A DNA stretch of 64,000 nucleotides from Epiperipatus broadwayi (lineage: Eukaryota; Onychophora; Udeonychophora; Euonychophora; Peripatidae), in NCBI GenBank assembly GCA_028023455.1, contig JAQFVV010006203.1, forward strand, positions 7,286,821 through 7,350,820, read 5' to 3'. Below the pieces are notes generated by a model. That model saw nothing but the letters and a program-made list of their open reading frames with translations, was not told where the DNA came from and searched no databases. The number at the start of each line of letters is the position of its first letter. Positions within the stretch are counted from its first letter, which is position 1. This document shows, piece by piece, positions 11,960 to 24,469 of the stretch. Both the position numbers and the translations under genes were made by a program.

Positions 11960-12561
11960 CTTCTATAACTATAACTTCATCACTATGAGAATTGTTGGGC
12001 ATAAACCTGAATTATCTGCATTTGGTATCTGCTATTAAGTTGTATAACTAATCTTGCCACTCTGTCCGATACACCATCAATCTCCACAATGTTATTTTTC
12101 CATTTTTTTTAATTTATAATGAATCCTACTCCACTTGTATTTCCAATATTTGTGCCTTTATAGTAGAGTATATGTCCACTTTTTAAATCAATTGTTTCTT
12201 CACCTTTCCTTCTAACTTCACAAAGTCCAATAATGTCCCATTTAATATAAGACAGTTCTTCTAACTCTTGCAATCTTCCTTCACTTGAAAGTGATCTGCA
12301 GTTGTAAGTACCTAAATAAAAAGTCGTCATCAAATGGCAGCCTGAGTTCACAATCAGGGAATTCTTAGCACCCTCCGCCTTCGGCCACCAACCGTTGCCT
12401 TGGTTGATGACTTTATAACCTCCTGGGAATAAGGGCCATGATTTATTTTTGTCTGTCATGATTGTATATATTGGAAAAAATATTCTTAAACTTGGAGGTA
12501 AAAAGCCAATAAACTCACCACGCTGGCTAATTGTGTTGGTGAGCAGCCCATCCATGTTCAT
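11960..12561 (-). pseudogene. RTE endonuclease domain, N-terminal half
   Basis: This is the 5' coding part of the LINE. The frame from 12561 to 12109 shows the start of an endonuclease/exonuclease/phosphatase fold (TYNCRSLSSEG), then WDIIGLCEVRRKGEE carrying the catalytic glutamate, and GHILYYKGTN...TSGVGFIIN. Below 12109 the frame continues through KKWKNNIVEIDGV...IQLNSRYQMQIIQVYA to about 11985, with a frameshift before SHSDE. Such domains nick the target DNA to prime reverse transcription. The true start is uncertain: methionines exist at 12561 and further in, and the first ~70 residues are not conserved in my reading. The coding sequence breaks at about 11950, where foreign DNA begins. 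It resumes at about 9838. Confidence 0.88.
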
Positions 12562-13420
12562 ATATTAAATGAATAATCACTTAGTAATAACAGCTGCAAC
12601 GACAAGAATGTATGGAGTGGACATTAGGAATTTTCCCTGCTCGGTTCCTTTAAGGCCTCCAAGAAGAATCAAAGAGTCTCCTTTCAGTTAATAGCAAACT
12701 CCTTTCTGCAATTATGGCATATCTAGCGGAAAAAAACACCAATGATTGTTCTAAAAAGAGAAGATAGAATTCATTTTCTTATTTTATCTGAAAATTTTTG
12801 TTTTAAAGTTTATCTAATTAAAATACAGTGCTGGATAAAAATGCCCAGAGGGAATTAGCTCTTGGAAGAAAAGAAATTATTATTGTCATTCTTAAAAGGA
12901 AATGCCTGTAAAAATCGTGTTGAAATAAGTGCATCTTTAAAAATAAATTTATTAAAAGGAAGATTATACATATAGTAAATAAATGCGCAATTATATATGA
13001 GTTTTATTATAACCATTTAAAAGCAAACAGGATTACTAACGGATAGATTTCATTGGTGGATTTATTTAATAAGTAAAAATGTGTCTCATATTGAAAATGT
13101 CCGGTGAGATTATACTGGTCTACCATAAAAAGGAATAATATAAGCCAGGAAAACTTCTCTGGGATGCACTAGGACTAACAGGTAAAAATGTAACAAAACT
13201 TCCCAGTTGAATATTTTAAATAATATAACAGTCTTAGTTATACAAATAAAGATATGAAAGTGATTTTATTAGAAATAAATATTTCAATGCCAACTGCCTA
13301 CATTAAAATCCTGATAGTTCAATGGATATTTCAAGAAGACAATGATTGCTTAGAGAAGGATCCCTGAAACTATAGTCTTACAATTCAACCTTACGAAAAG
13401 TTTAATTTTTATAAATGTAT
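12562..13420. other. AT-rich noncoding DNA
   Basis: Nothing with coding character or repeat structure that I can assign. The first ~200 bp may include 5' UTR of the LINE, whose true 5' end I cannot place. Confidence 0.4.
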
Positions 13421-13421
13421 T

Positions 13422-13732
13422 CTAAGCCAATAAACATCACATGATCACCATTTCTTATGCTTGCTTATAACTATTGTTATAACAGGCAGAACTCACTATA
13501 CATATTGCCACACACAGCAGGCTTGAATAATCAATGGATGCAAGAAGGCTTGCGCATAAAATCCTCATCTAGTGCCTACTCATCCAAGGCTCTTCACTGA
13601 TGAAGGCCACAAGCCAGAAACTAGTCTGGGGATATTGGATGAGTAGGCACTAGATGGGGAATTTATACACAAGCCTTCTGGCATCCATTGATTACTGAAG
13701 CTTGCTGTGTGTGGCAATACGTATAGTGAGTT
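13422..13732. repeat. Foldback repeat (MITE-like), ~98-bp arms
   Basis: Inverted arms at 13490-13587 and 13635-13732 pair over most of their length. They start AACTCACTATA and end TATAGTGAGTTT, around a 47-bp loop. Just before the left arm is TAAACATCACATGATCAC, a diverged copy of the arm of the perfect palindrome at 51.6 kb. The segment GGCCACAAGCCAGAAACTAG in the loop recurs at 51991. Both loci thus carry the same two modules in the same order and are probably copies of one non-autonomous element. No protein is encoded. Confidence 0.8.
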
Positions 13733-14016
13733 TTAATAAATGTATTCTCTTGTAAAGTAATTTTGAAATTTAAATTATTTTATGATTATGTTTGTATTAT
13801 TACAAAAGTAAAGAAATATATTAAGGAAAATATTATTATTGATATTTTAATATAAAAGAAATTTATGTATGCAAGAAATAGATATTAGAGGACATGGGAG
13901 TGTATTTGAGGCATTAACTAAAATAACTTCCTAAACCGGTAGCTTACATGTCTGTGTAAGCTATAAGTTTTTTATTTGTATCAAGGAAAAAATAAAGTAT
14001 AGATAGAAACTTACTG

Positions 14017-15545
14017 CAGTTTAATTGACAAGTGTCAAACATGTTGCCTCACAACTTTGATACAAATCGTTTAATGAATCAATAATTTTTATTAGTCATT
14101 CATTAGATCAGAGATTACTTTAATAATGAATAATATTTCTGTAGTATAATGTTCATTACACCACTCTATACAAGGTAGGGACTGGTTTCTATTTGCCTTT
14201 AACATCCTGAGAAAGGATGTAATCATAAACATATCAAAGACATGTGAAAAAGATCTATGATTTCCAAGATGCACATTTTATGTTGAATCAGCATTCATCA
14301 GTTGGTCCAGACCACAATCTCTTACACATATATTTATCATTGTTTAATATATATAGATAGCAAAGTATTACAGTTTAATTGATAAGTGTCAAATGTGCAG
14401 CCCTCACAACTTTAATAAAAATCACTTTGAAAGTATATTAATAATTTTTATTAGTCATTCAGAGATTATCCAATAATGAATAATATTTCTGTAATGTAAT
14501 TTTCATTATATCATTCTCATACAAAATAGGGAATATTTTCTATCCACTTTTAGCACTCTGAGGAATGATGTAATCATAATCATATGATCAAAGACGTGAA
14601 AAAGGATCTACGATTCCCAAGATTCACATTTCATGCTGAACCATCAGTTGTCAGTCGGCCTAGACCACAATCTCTTTATATATTTATCATTGTTCATTAT
14701 ATATAAATAGCAAAGTAGTACAGTTTAATTGATGTGTCAATCATGCAGTTTTCACAACTTTAACACAAATCACTTATTGAACGTATATTTATATTTTTTT
14801 TATCATTCACTCATTAGACTAGAGATTATCCAATAATGAATATTTTTGTAATGTAATTTTCATTACACTATTCTCACACAAAGGAGAATGTTTTCTATCC
14901 ACTTTTAACACCTTGAGGAAGGATGTAATCATAAACATATGATCAAAAACGTAAAAAAGATTATGATCCCCAAAATGCACATTTCATGCTGAATTTGCAC
15001 TCATCATTTGGCCCAGACCAATCTCTTGTACATATATTTATCTTTCTTCAGTATATGTAGATAGCTAAGGACTACAATGTAATTAATAAGTGTAAAATGT
15101 GCAGCCCTCACAAATTTAACATAAATCACTTATTGAAAGTATATTAATAATTTTTATTAGTCACTCATTAGACTAATGATGAATAATATTTTTGTTGTAT
15201 AATTTTCATTACTTTGCTCTTATGAAAGATAAGGAATGTTTTCTATTCACTTGTAAGACCTTGAGGAATAATGTAGTCATAAACACATGATCAAAAACAT
15301 GTGAAAAAGATCCATAATCCTCAAGATGCATATTTCATGCTGAACCAGCATTCATCAGTTGTCTTAGGCTCAATCTCTTACACATATTTATCACTGTTCA
15401 ATTATATAGATAACAAAGTACTATCTTTTAATTGATGTGTCAAACACGCAGCTTTCACAACATTAACACAAATCACTTATTGAAAGTATATTAATTTTTT
15501 TAGTCACTCATCAGACTAGAGATTATCCAATAATGAATAAAGTAA
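14017..15545 (+). repeat. Tandem satellite, ~352-bp unit, ~4.3 copies
   Basis: Successive units start with CAGTTTAATTGA-like sequence at 14017, 14371, 14721, 15075 and 15425, giving spacings of 354, 350, 354 and 350 bp. Each unit runs through GTGTCAAA, TTTTTATTAGTCA, AATAATGAATAATATTT, GATGTAATCATAAACA, AAGATGCACATTT and CAATCTCTTACACATAT. The last unit stops at about 15545, after some 120 bp. The units are clearly diverged from each other with small indels, so the array is old. A single diverged piece of the same unit lies at 33.3 kb. No coding capacity is evident, and the frame at 14092-14274 is incidental. Confidence 0.92.
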
Positions 15546-17332
15546 TTTTTCTCAGATTATTGTTATTAGCATTGGATATGCTATTTACCACATCATTATA
15601 CAAACTGTCTTTGAAAATTGGAACGATGGAATTATTTTTATTACATATATATATATTTGTGATTCTTTTTTTTTTTTAACAATTTAATTCATTGTTTATG
15701 AAAACAATTTGAATAGGGATTTAAATCTGGTTTCATACCATAAAAATGTTTTCTGAATTCTCATGATTCAAACATTACAACAGTATTTAGCTTTATATCT
15801 AATTTATATCCCATTATTATGTATAAATCTATATTGGTCACTAATTGAGTGAATCAAGAATAGACTATTAACTGGGAAAGGTTTTAGAATCAGCATCATT
15901 TATACATTTTACTTGCTGGTACCGGTAGAAGTAACATAACGACCACTATTTCTATGATAATAAATATTTTTAAGTGAAATTTAATGGCACTGGATTACCA
16001 AATATATGTTAAATCATCATTCATGCCACTAAATGTATTTGATTTTTCTTATTAGAGAAAGAAGACAATTAATAGGTTATAATTAGGTAAAGCTTGTTTA
16101 AATATCATTTAAGAAGAATGAATATATGGTTTGATCTTGGAGAATTTTTTATTGTAACCTCATAGTCAACTACTCTGGAGGGGCACTCTTTTATCAATTG
16201 CATATTTATTGATATCCTTTTATTACTCATTAGCCCTGGATGATAGTTGATTATTTATTTAATTATGATTTAGTTTGACCTTATGACTAGGGTCATCTGT
16301 CTCATTGTTTGAAGGATATTATTACATCTAACATTCTAATAGTATGTGTAGTGAATTCATGATTCACATACCCAGATATCTTTTAATATCCGTATCATCA
16401 TATATGGCTGAACACTTCATCTGCATTTAAAATGATGTATGATCCAAGACCTGTTCTATATAATATGTAAAGACTGAAAGCACATTTATCATGTGTAATA
16501 TACCCTAATTGAAAATTTGAAATAACTTTAGTATTGATATTAGCATATTATAGAAAGATGGAGATTTGGTTCAAAAACAATGATTAGTACAAAGAACACA
16601 TCTAGAATTGGATAAGAAATTTTATCATTAATGTTTTAATAGATCATATATAATAAAAATGCTATAACATAATGTGTTCACAGATTTAATATAGGTAACA
16701 ATCATCAAATGATTTGATATTCATAATAATCAAAACAATGGAAAGCTAAATGCTTGTCTTAGACAAAACTAAAACACTGTTCTATAGAAGATTTTACAGG
16801 ATTATGCAAAATATTTCACAAATATATGGTTTCTCACTATACATATCAGTAATTTTATAATGAAAATAATCATTCTTTGATTTTAAAGAAAAATAAATTA
16901 CTGCACAAAAAAATAAAATACAAATAGCTTTTAGGATTATTTATAAAATTATTAATAAAATTGTATCTTTTTAAAGAAGTTTATTTGTGCTTGCGTTTAG
17001 GAAAGCTAGTGCTTTTCTTTATAGATAATGAATTTGCTTAAGATATACTTGAGACATCAGATGAAGATGTTAAAAGTGTATTAACAATATGTCTGTGTAT
17101 TAACTAGAAAAATTGAAAAAATAAAATAGTAATATTGTCACTTAAAAAATATTGATAATTACAAATTATTTCTCTTTTATATTAATATAAATTCTTTGAC
17201 AATCTTTGTTTGGTACTTTTTAAAGAAGACAATTTATTTAATTACAATATAATTAGTCATTTGTTGAAAAGAACAGATGGACATAAAATATTCATGATTT
17301 CTGAAATTTTTTGAGTATGAAAAATTAAATGA
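15546..17332. other. AT-rich noncoding DNA
   Basis: I see no gene, repeat array or transposon ends in this stretch. Confidence 0.5.
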
Positions 17333-18013
17333 AATCTTAATGTTGGAAATTCTATAAACTATTGAAGAATAGTAATTAATTTATAGAGTGAATAGAAAGC
17401 TTATGTAAATAGTCTGAACAGGCACTAACCTGTATTCAATGCGCTTTAAAATTCACAATAATCAAGCATATTTTGCTGATAGAGGGATCTTCCAAACCAC
17501 GACACAAGATAGCGACTTTTATAAAGACAAGAGCGACCATCTTATGTCCATTTATGTAGGCAAATCTGAAGCATCTTGATTTGGAAGCATGAGTACTTGT
17601 TTTCTTCACTGTTTAAATCTACTATTTCCTTTACAAATTAACTTATGCAAAATCTTGCAATTTACAGCAAGTTAATAGTATGATCTTAATGTTGGAAATT
17701 CTATAAACATAAACTTTCTGTGCACTCTATAATTTGTAAAGGAAATTATGGATTTAAACAGTGAATAAAACAACTATTTCATGCTTCCAAATCAAGATGC
17801 TTCAGATTCGCCTATATAAATGGACATTTAGGTTAAAGATAAGATGGCCGCTCTTGTCTTTAAAAAAGTTGCTATCTTGTGTTGTGGTTTGGAAGATCCC
17901 TCTATCGGCAAAATATGCTTGATTATTGTGAATTTTAAAGCACATTGAATACAGGTTAGTGCCTGTTCAGACTATTTACATAAGCTTTCTGTGCACTCTC
18001 TAAATTAATTACT
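17333..18013. repeat. Foldback repeat with ~270-bp arms
   Basis: The left arm (17371-17640) is inverted relative to the right arm (17730-18013), with high similarity throughout. For example, AGTCTGAACAGGCACTA on the left faces TAGTGCCTGTTCAGACT on the right. The 89-bp loop contains ATCTTAATGTTGGAAATTCT (17683), an exact repeat of sequence just outside the left arm (17333). CTTTCTGTGCACTCT brackets the right arm on both sides (17715 and 17985). The arms are less AT-rich than their surroundings and hold no long frame. It may be a foldback transposon or an inverted duplication of a solo element. Confidence 0.88.
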
Positions 18014-19080
18014 AAGCTTTAATTTAAAATTCAAGTTAGAAATTTTGTTTAAGAAAAATTTTGTAATCAAAAATTAATAATATACTTATATCAAATAATT
18101 TCTTTCAAATTCTGTACATATGTAAATCGATGACATTGCAATATAACAAATATTTCAGGTTAATCCCTTGGTTACTTTACTATTGGCAGACTGAATTTTC
18201 AAATATGTTTATATCAGTTCTGTAAGTTTTTACTGATACAAATGAGATCAGTATATTTATTTTTTGAAAAAGCATTGCCATAGAAATAAAAACAAACCTT
18301 GATTTTTCTTAATTGCAAAAGTTCTCTTTTTTAATTAATGTTTGAAATTTTATTTTTTCTTGATTATAAAAGTTTATTTTTTAAAAATGCTTTCTTCATA
18401 AACAAAATATTATAAATGATCTTTAATATGGATGATTTTTCTTTCAAATATTAATATTGTGTTGTAGTTTATAATCTACATTTGAAATGATTACAAAAAA
18501 ATCTGAATACTAAAAAATTAAAAATAATATATATGTATAATATTTTATAGTAAACATTTTATTTACTGTAGACTAAAAACCAAAAATAATTTTCTTCAAT
18601 TATAATTGCGGCTTTTATATTTAACTTGAAATAAAAGTGTGGGGTTCCAGAAATTAATTCAAACAAGTGATTGAATTAATTAATTTCTGGACATTCCTGC
18701 ATTTTTATTTCAAGATAAATATACAAATCCCAAATGTAATTGAAGAAACATTGTTATATATAATCTAAATGCATATATTGTTAAATTGGAAATAATCGAA
18801 CCAGCAATATACAATGGAAGAATGCTGTTTGTTTTAACTTGATGTCAAAATTGATAACTATAATTTGACTGTCAAGTTTGTTGAAATTCTGAATAGATAA
18901 ATTGCAAAACTAATATTGAAATGAAAATGGCTGAATCAAGCTAAAAATATAAGTGAATCAGGTTACAAGGTCCTATAATTGGGTAGCTATTTGTAACAGT
19001 ACATCATATTAGAGCTGAATTATGAAGAGATGGGAAACCATTATCATCCCCAAATAAAATGTAAAATTAAATATAAAAGG
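18014..19080. other. AT-rich noncoding DNA
   Basis: One local inverted repeat: CCAGAAATTAATTCAAACA near 18648 faces TTGAATTAATTAATTTCTGG near 18672, with similar flanks. Otherwise I see nothing to annotate. Confidence 0.5.
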
Positions 19081-19380
19081 AATGAGCATGAGAGATCAGC
19101 ACAGAACTAACTAAGTTTATCAGCATTACACAAAAGTAAGAATTATTCGTTATCATGAATGATCAACAATAAAAATAAATCGACAGTTAATCTTGTGACT
19201 GTATTTGAAAATGGTCCATTATAGACCAGATTAATTATTTAGCCTTTGCCAGCTTGGGGCAGATTGTTTAAACAATATTTTGGATGCCCAAACTTAAGTG
19301 CTAATCCATAAGAATATACAAAAATAATGCTGGGATACTAAAACATGTTGATCATCATCAATGTATTGGGCAACTATAAA
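19081..19380 (+). repeat. Dispersed repeat, partner of the 29.5 kb copy
   Basis: This stretch matches the reverse complement of 29501-29920. Shared landmarks include GAGAGATCAGC, the block around CAACAGTnnATCTTGTG, AGCCTTTGCCAGCTTG, ACATGNTGATCATCATCAATG and GGNCAACTATAAA. The copy at 29.5 kb contains an internal duplication of about 50 bp that is absent here. Its TGGTTCAAATCCAGCC string resembles a tRNA B box, so the family may be an old SINE. No coding content. Confidence 0.7.
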
Positions 19381-20245
19381 TATATTTTCTAAAGAAATAA
19401 TAAATAAAATGAAATGTACTGCATGGACTTTAAAGGATATCCCTTTTGCATCAACCAGAATCATCATCTGAATCCCTACTCTTTATAACAGACACAAATG
19501 TAGCTTAGGAAGCAAAAACTCTATAAACTATTACTGTGAGCAAGAGATAAATAAATAAAGCAGCTTATTATAAATGACTGTAAATAATTCTTAGGTTTAC
19601 CTTACTATAAGTACATTGTTTTATTGGGATAATTTTAAAAATAATTCTAAAACATTAAATTGTTATGAAATAAAGACATTGCAATTTATGAAACAGGAAT
19701 GGGATAGAATAAAGAAATTAAGACTAAAAAGTATTTATTAAAATAATTATTTAATAACTAATTGACTAACAATAAACAAAAAAATGACACAATAATATGA
19801 AATTTTAAACATGTATTTCATAAAAAAAAAAAAAATCATAAACATTATAATCAATCAGTTGATTTCTATTCAAAAAACTAAATTAATTCATTAAGTTATT
19901 TCTATAAAATAACTAAGAGTTGGAAAAGCAACATTTTTGAAAGTAAAGATAACAAATCTTTGATTTAGCATAATCTTTTTTTCTGTTTTTAGGAGGGAAA
20001 AGTAATGTTTCACTAAATTTTAAGTTTAAAAAAAAGTATCTTTCACAATTTGAAAACATTAACTTAATGAAAATATTTAAAATTATTAATTCTTACAAAA
20101 AATATTTTATATAAAATTTTTTTTTTACTAATAAAAATATGATGTGCACACAAAAAAATAATTCCAACCATGGTTTTATTTTTTCTTCAGAGTCTTTCCA
20201 ATTATAATTTCCAATTTCAGTTGAGTTTTTCTCTTGAAGGTTTCC

Positions 20246-20495
20246 ACACAATCAAGTATCAGTGAAAAAATTCAAGACTGAAATGGAATCGGGCTGCACA
20301 TATTAGTAGAACAAAAAATAATTAGATAGTTGAAGTCTTAACTAATTAGATCCTAATAGGTTGTAAAGATGTAGAAAGAAACCACATACATATTAGATGG
20401 AAGAAACAATAGTTTATATGAGAAAAGAGGCTATGGATTGGAGAATGTAGATTAAACTTGGAGACTATCTGCAATGGATTGATAATGGTTATAAC
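20246..20495 (+). pseudogene. RTE LINE 3' end fragment (copy 3)
   Basis: Plus-strand translation from 20280 gives KWNRAAHISRTKNN, then VEVLT, ILIGCKD, HIHIRWKK and finally RLWIGECRLNLETICNGLIM. These positions correspond to KWSWAGHIVRRDDNRW, DCKRP, RPHVRWMDE and LQWIDNG in the copy at 7.4 kb. Several stops interrupt it. It ends at GCAATGGATTGATAATGG, matching the other copies just before their 3' tail. It is a 5'-truncated insertion, the usual product of incomplete reverse transcription, and lies in the opposite orientation to the 7-12 kb element. Confidence 0.85.
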
Positions 20496-20499
20496 TGAT

Positions 20500-21570
20500 A
20501 TACATCTTTTCTACCTCTCAGTTTATACATACTCTTTTTATATATTTCAATTCTATATATTTCCCTTCATCTATGACTTTGTCAATAAATATCTAATTTT
20601 TATCTTTATATGTATGCATACTTATAGAGTGTAAAAATCAATAAGCCTTAACAAAGTTAAAATTATTTATTTTAGATATTTATTATAGTTGTTTCAAGTT
20701 GAATGCCTTTTCAATGCAATAGGCCATAATCATAACTCAATTGCTATAATAAATTGATTAAAACATCTTATTTGTAGATTCTCTCTGGATAATACTCATT
20801 TTAAATGTTTTAATGAATACTTAATTTAATGATTAGATATTTTGATGATAATGTTTGTGATATTGGCAAGATAATAAGCTTCCTTTATGTCTTCACTTTC
20901 TGAAGACAAGCTTGAACATTTTGGGAAAAATATATGTTCTCGCATGTTGAATTTTCTTTTATTTTATTAAAATATTTATGCTGTCTAACTCTTATAGTAA
21001 TGTTATTCTTAGATTCATCATATTTATAACAATAGTGGAACTGTGAACTACATTATATTTTGTTCTAAGCCCCTCCCCATTCAAATGTATATAATGTGCA
21101 ATAGACCATATTTTGTTGAAAAGTATTGATGAGATTATGTATTGTTTATTGAACTGCATATACATAACACTTTTCTATATGTATAGCATGTAAATATAAA
21201 ACAAAATTATAGTATAAACAAAATTTTAAAAAATAATGTTTATTATTAATTAATTGATGGAACACATTTTCATATATTTTATTATCATTTTTATTTTAAA
21301 AGTAAATAGTGAAATGTCAGCCTTTCATCACTATTAAATACACTCTGGGTGATATTTTTTTCTCTTACAGAAATATAATAATCTCGCTCTCAAAAAATTA
21401 GGATCCAATAGTTTTCATGTTTTTAAATCAATGTCAACTTTTACTATGTTCTAAAATTTTGTAAAATTTGTAACAGTACGCTCAGAAAATATTTTATTAA
21501 GCAAAACATTGACTATAAATTTGGATAGGATAGTAAAGGAAGGATAAAATGTATGTGCTTTAATATAAAC
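20500..21570. other. AT-rich noncoding DNA
   Basis: I see no gene or repeat structure here. Confidence 0.5.
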
Positions 21571-22260
21571 TGAAAAAAAAATGGCTGCTGGCATTTTTTT
21601 TTTAAAATGTGACCAAAAAAAGAAAAATGCTTGTCCAAATATTGTAAAATTTGTGAATTTTAATACTTTTTTTTTTATTCACTGTCATTACAGCATAATT
21701 TGTGGATCCACTGTACATAGTGAGATATTGAACAGGTTTTTAATTTTTGAAACTATGCTTTGGTTGTGTGGATATATATATATGTACATATACATCCTCC
21801 ATCTAGATGCTTTATATATACCATTTATTTTTGACAATATAACATTTTTTTTCATATTTTTATATGTATGTTCATCTTTCTTCACCGGTTTTCTATCTCC
21901 CATTTCACATGCATATTTTTCTTATTTATATTTTATTATAAATCATTCTCTAAATATAAATTCTCTATTTTTTCTCCTTTCTATCTGTATACATATTTCT
22001 TTTTATCTACATATACTTACCTCTTCTATTTTTCTGTTATTTTCTCTATTTGTACATGTATCTTCTTTGTCTATATATATTTTTTTCCATCTATAATATA
22101 TGCAACTGCTTTTTTTTATATTTATACTTTTTTTTTTGTCTTTCCTTACAAATATTTTTCTGTGATTCTATAAATTTCATTTCTCTTTGTTCAGTTTATA
22201 AATATACAAGTTCTTTATTTCTCTAAATACATATTTTTTCATCACTGTATTTTTTTTTTT
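21571..22260. repeat. Pyrimidine-rich low-complexity tract
   Basis: The plus strand is strongly T/C-rich, with many TTTTTTT runs and TATATA words. Long open frames here (for example 21581-22096) are phenylalanine/serine/tyrosine/isoleucine-rich. They are explained by this composition and are not credible genes. Confidence 0.6.
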
Positions 22261-24330
22261 GTCAAAAATACTTCTATGTATTGTTTGTCTGAATGTTTGC
22301 TATGATATTTTAATTGTAATTATATTTTAGACTATTTCTTTTACTAATATTTATTGTTAAATGTCTTTAGAAAACCTCAAACTTTATTAAAACTTTTCAA
22401 ATATATTCAACTGTAATAGCATACAGATTAGTACATAACGTTTTGAATATTATTCTCACTTTTTCAGACGTTGCTGGCTTGACCAGTGACAGTATTAGCC
22501 ATGGGAATCAAACCAGTGCTCTTTAAATTTGTGAAATAGAATTTAAGATAATGCTGTGCCCAACTAGAACTATTCTGTCAAAAGCAATAAAGTCCTCCTG
22601 ATTTCTCCACTTTTTTCTTGAGGGCAAGGTTAATGTCTAATTTACAAACATTAGGTTGACTTATGGGTTATTTGCTATTGTCTTGTGAGCAGCTTTTAAA
22701 AATTTTCATTGTATTTTTATTCTCTGTACAATATATCTGTTCATTGGTATATACTTGGTTTGCTACTTTAGATTTTTTTTCTCCCCTTTCTAATCATCAA
22801 CTTGTGCTTTTTCAATCACTTTTTGATTAAGTGACTTGTTATGTCAATATACATTCTTCCATACTCATATGATATTTCAAAGATGTAGTTTTTCTTTCTC
22901 AGCATTTGAAATTTAGATTTTATAACAGTTAAGATTCCTCAGAGAGTGCTATGGTTTTGCAAAACTGTTCTGATGTTATAATGATAGGTTTTCTTTAGTT
23001 TGTCCGATATGTGTAGATACACACAATACCTTTTAGGAGTTTTTTTTTTTGTTGTCTACTTAGTTTTCTTAATGACAGCTGATGAATATGAAATTTTGTT
23101 CTATGGTCTTTTTTTCTTTCCAAATCACTAGTTGCTGGAAACTTCTTTTGCTTTGTTTCATAATGATAGTATAAGTCTATGTTTTATATTTCTGTTATGA
23201 ATTGAATATATGTGCTAAATATTTTCCTATATGTATTAGTTTTTTCTAAATTGTAGTTTTGATTTTGCTATGAACAAGTCTCTTGTCACAAGAACATATT
23301 CAAAAATGCAATTTTTGTTCATATGTATAATCTTTATTTTCATTTATGCATATATTCATCTCCTCTGTATGTGTGATGCATAATATTTCTTCTTTAATGC
23401 TTATGCATATACACATCTTTCTTTCTCTCTATCCATTTGTTTTTAATACCTTGATCATTATTATTGCTGACAAATTTTTTTTACATCAATAAGGTTTGCA
23501 GTACCTTTAAGAGATAAAGGCAAAAATCTGTTGTCCAATATACATAAATATGTGAAGCAGATCAACGACCAACCATTTTAGACTTGAGAAAAAATGTAAT
23601 ATATAAATCCAAATAAAATTGCTGTACATACTGTAGTTTTATTTTAATGAAAACTAAAATTCAATTTTTAAAAGCATAAAATAAAAATGCATAAATCATT
23701 AATTTCCATTTTATTTTTTCTTAAACTTCTTGAGATAATATTCAGCAATAATATTATATGTGCTAGCAATCTCACTATGTCATATAAGACTATGCAATCC
23801 AATTCTTTTTATGTATCCATTGAACCATAAGTTACTACCCAATCTGGACTTCTCTTTTGCCATCTGTGCATTTTTTTAATGTTTTTTTTATTATAAAAAA
23901 ATAGTGCAGATCATTGACTCACCCCATACTTCATTCAGAATTTAAATCAATGAATATTTTATGACTTTCTCTTTTAGAAATCTTTTTTCTTTCATTTCAA
24001 TGCTGAATAATTTTCTGATTCGATGAATAAATTACAAAAAAAAACACAAACCAATCTAAATGCCAGTAAGCTCACAAAACAGGATAAAGATGTCTGATGC
24101 TTTACCCAAAGTATGCATGTTGTTATGATCCAGTAGCATTTATTATTTTAGCTAATGGAGTTTATTAATTTAACTTCTTATTAGAAAGTATTTTCACTTC
24201 AAAATTATTTCTTAAACACCTTTCAAATTTTGTTTTTGTGATTCATGGGAATAGTATATGCAATTAGGAGAATATTATAAAATAGTATATTTTTACCATT
24301 AGAATTAAAAAAACTTAACCAAATCTATTT
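22261..24330. other. AT-rich noncoding DNA with possible SINE relic
   Basis: Near 22480-22600 the minus strand contains TGGTTTGATTCCCATGGC, which fits a tRNA B box, about 60 nt downstream of a weak box A-like TAGTTGGGC. That is compatible with a degraded tRNA-derived SINE, but I cannot find its ends. The rest is featureless. Confidence 0.4.
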
Positions 24331-24428
24331 TTTTTTTATATGTCATAGCATCGGCCGGGACGTGAACTCACAACTGTATGCAACCAATTACTTGCTTGCA
24401 CGGCGGCTGCGGTGACTTCTCGGCTAAC
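24331..24428 (-). mobile_element. Short tRNA-derived SINE with target duplications
   Basis: On the minus strand the element begins GCCGAGAAGTCACC, carries a box B-like GAGTTCACGTCC, and ends CGGCCGATGCTATGACATATAAAAAAAAA. AAATCTATTT occurs exactly on both sides (24321-24330 and 24429-24438), a clear target-site duplication. The whole insertion is only about 98 bp: a tRNA-like head joined directly to an A-rich tail. The GCCGATGCTATGA segment is shared with the plus-strand element at 48.1 kb, and ACATATAAAAAAA with the one at 1.8 kb. Reverse transcription would depend on a LINE, possibly one of the RTE type seen here. Confidence 0.85.
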
Positions 24429-24469
24429 AAATCTATTTTTATCATTTAAATTTCTCATTTTTACTTCAA

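Larger units (their letters stand above)
7378..12561 (-). mobile_element. RTE-type LINE, interrupted and decayed
   Basis: This non-LTR retrotransposon is read from about 12561 down to 7378. Its order is apurinic-type endonuclease, linker, reverse transcriptase, then a C-terminal region ending just before a GATGATGATGA-rich tail (CATCATCATCA on the plus strand). That short-repeat tail is typical of RTE elements. Without the interruption at about 9840-11945 the element is about 3.1 kb, the usual RTE size. Its frame is broken by several frameshifts and stops, so it is inactive. Related fragments lie at 20.2-20.5 kb and 55.5-56.5 kb. It is not part of any host gene. Confidence 0.93.

Noticed and set aside
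21581-22173. 171- and 101-codon hydrophobic frames, possible membrane proteins
   Set aside because: The hydrophobicity comes from a T-rich low-complexity tract. There is no domain, and the frames overlap each other in different phases.
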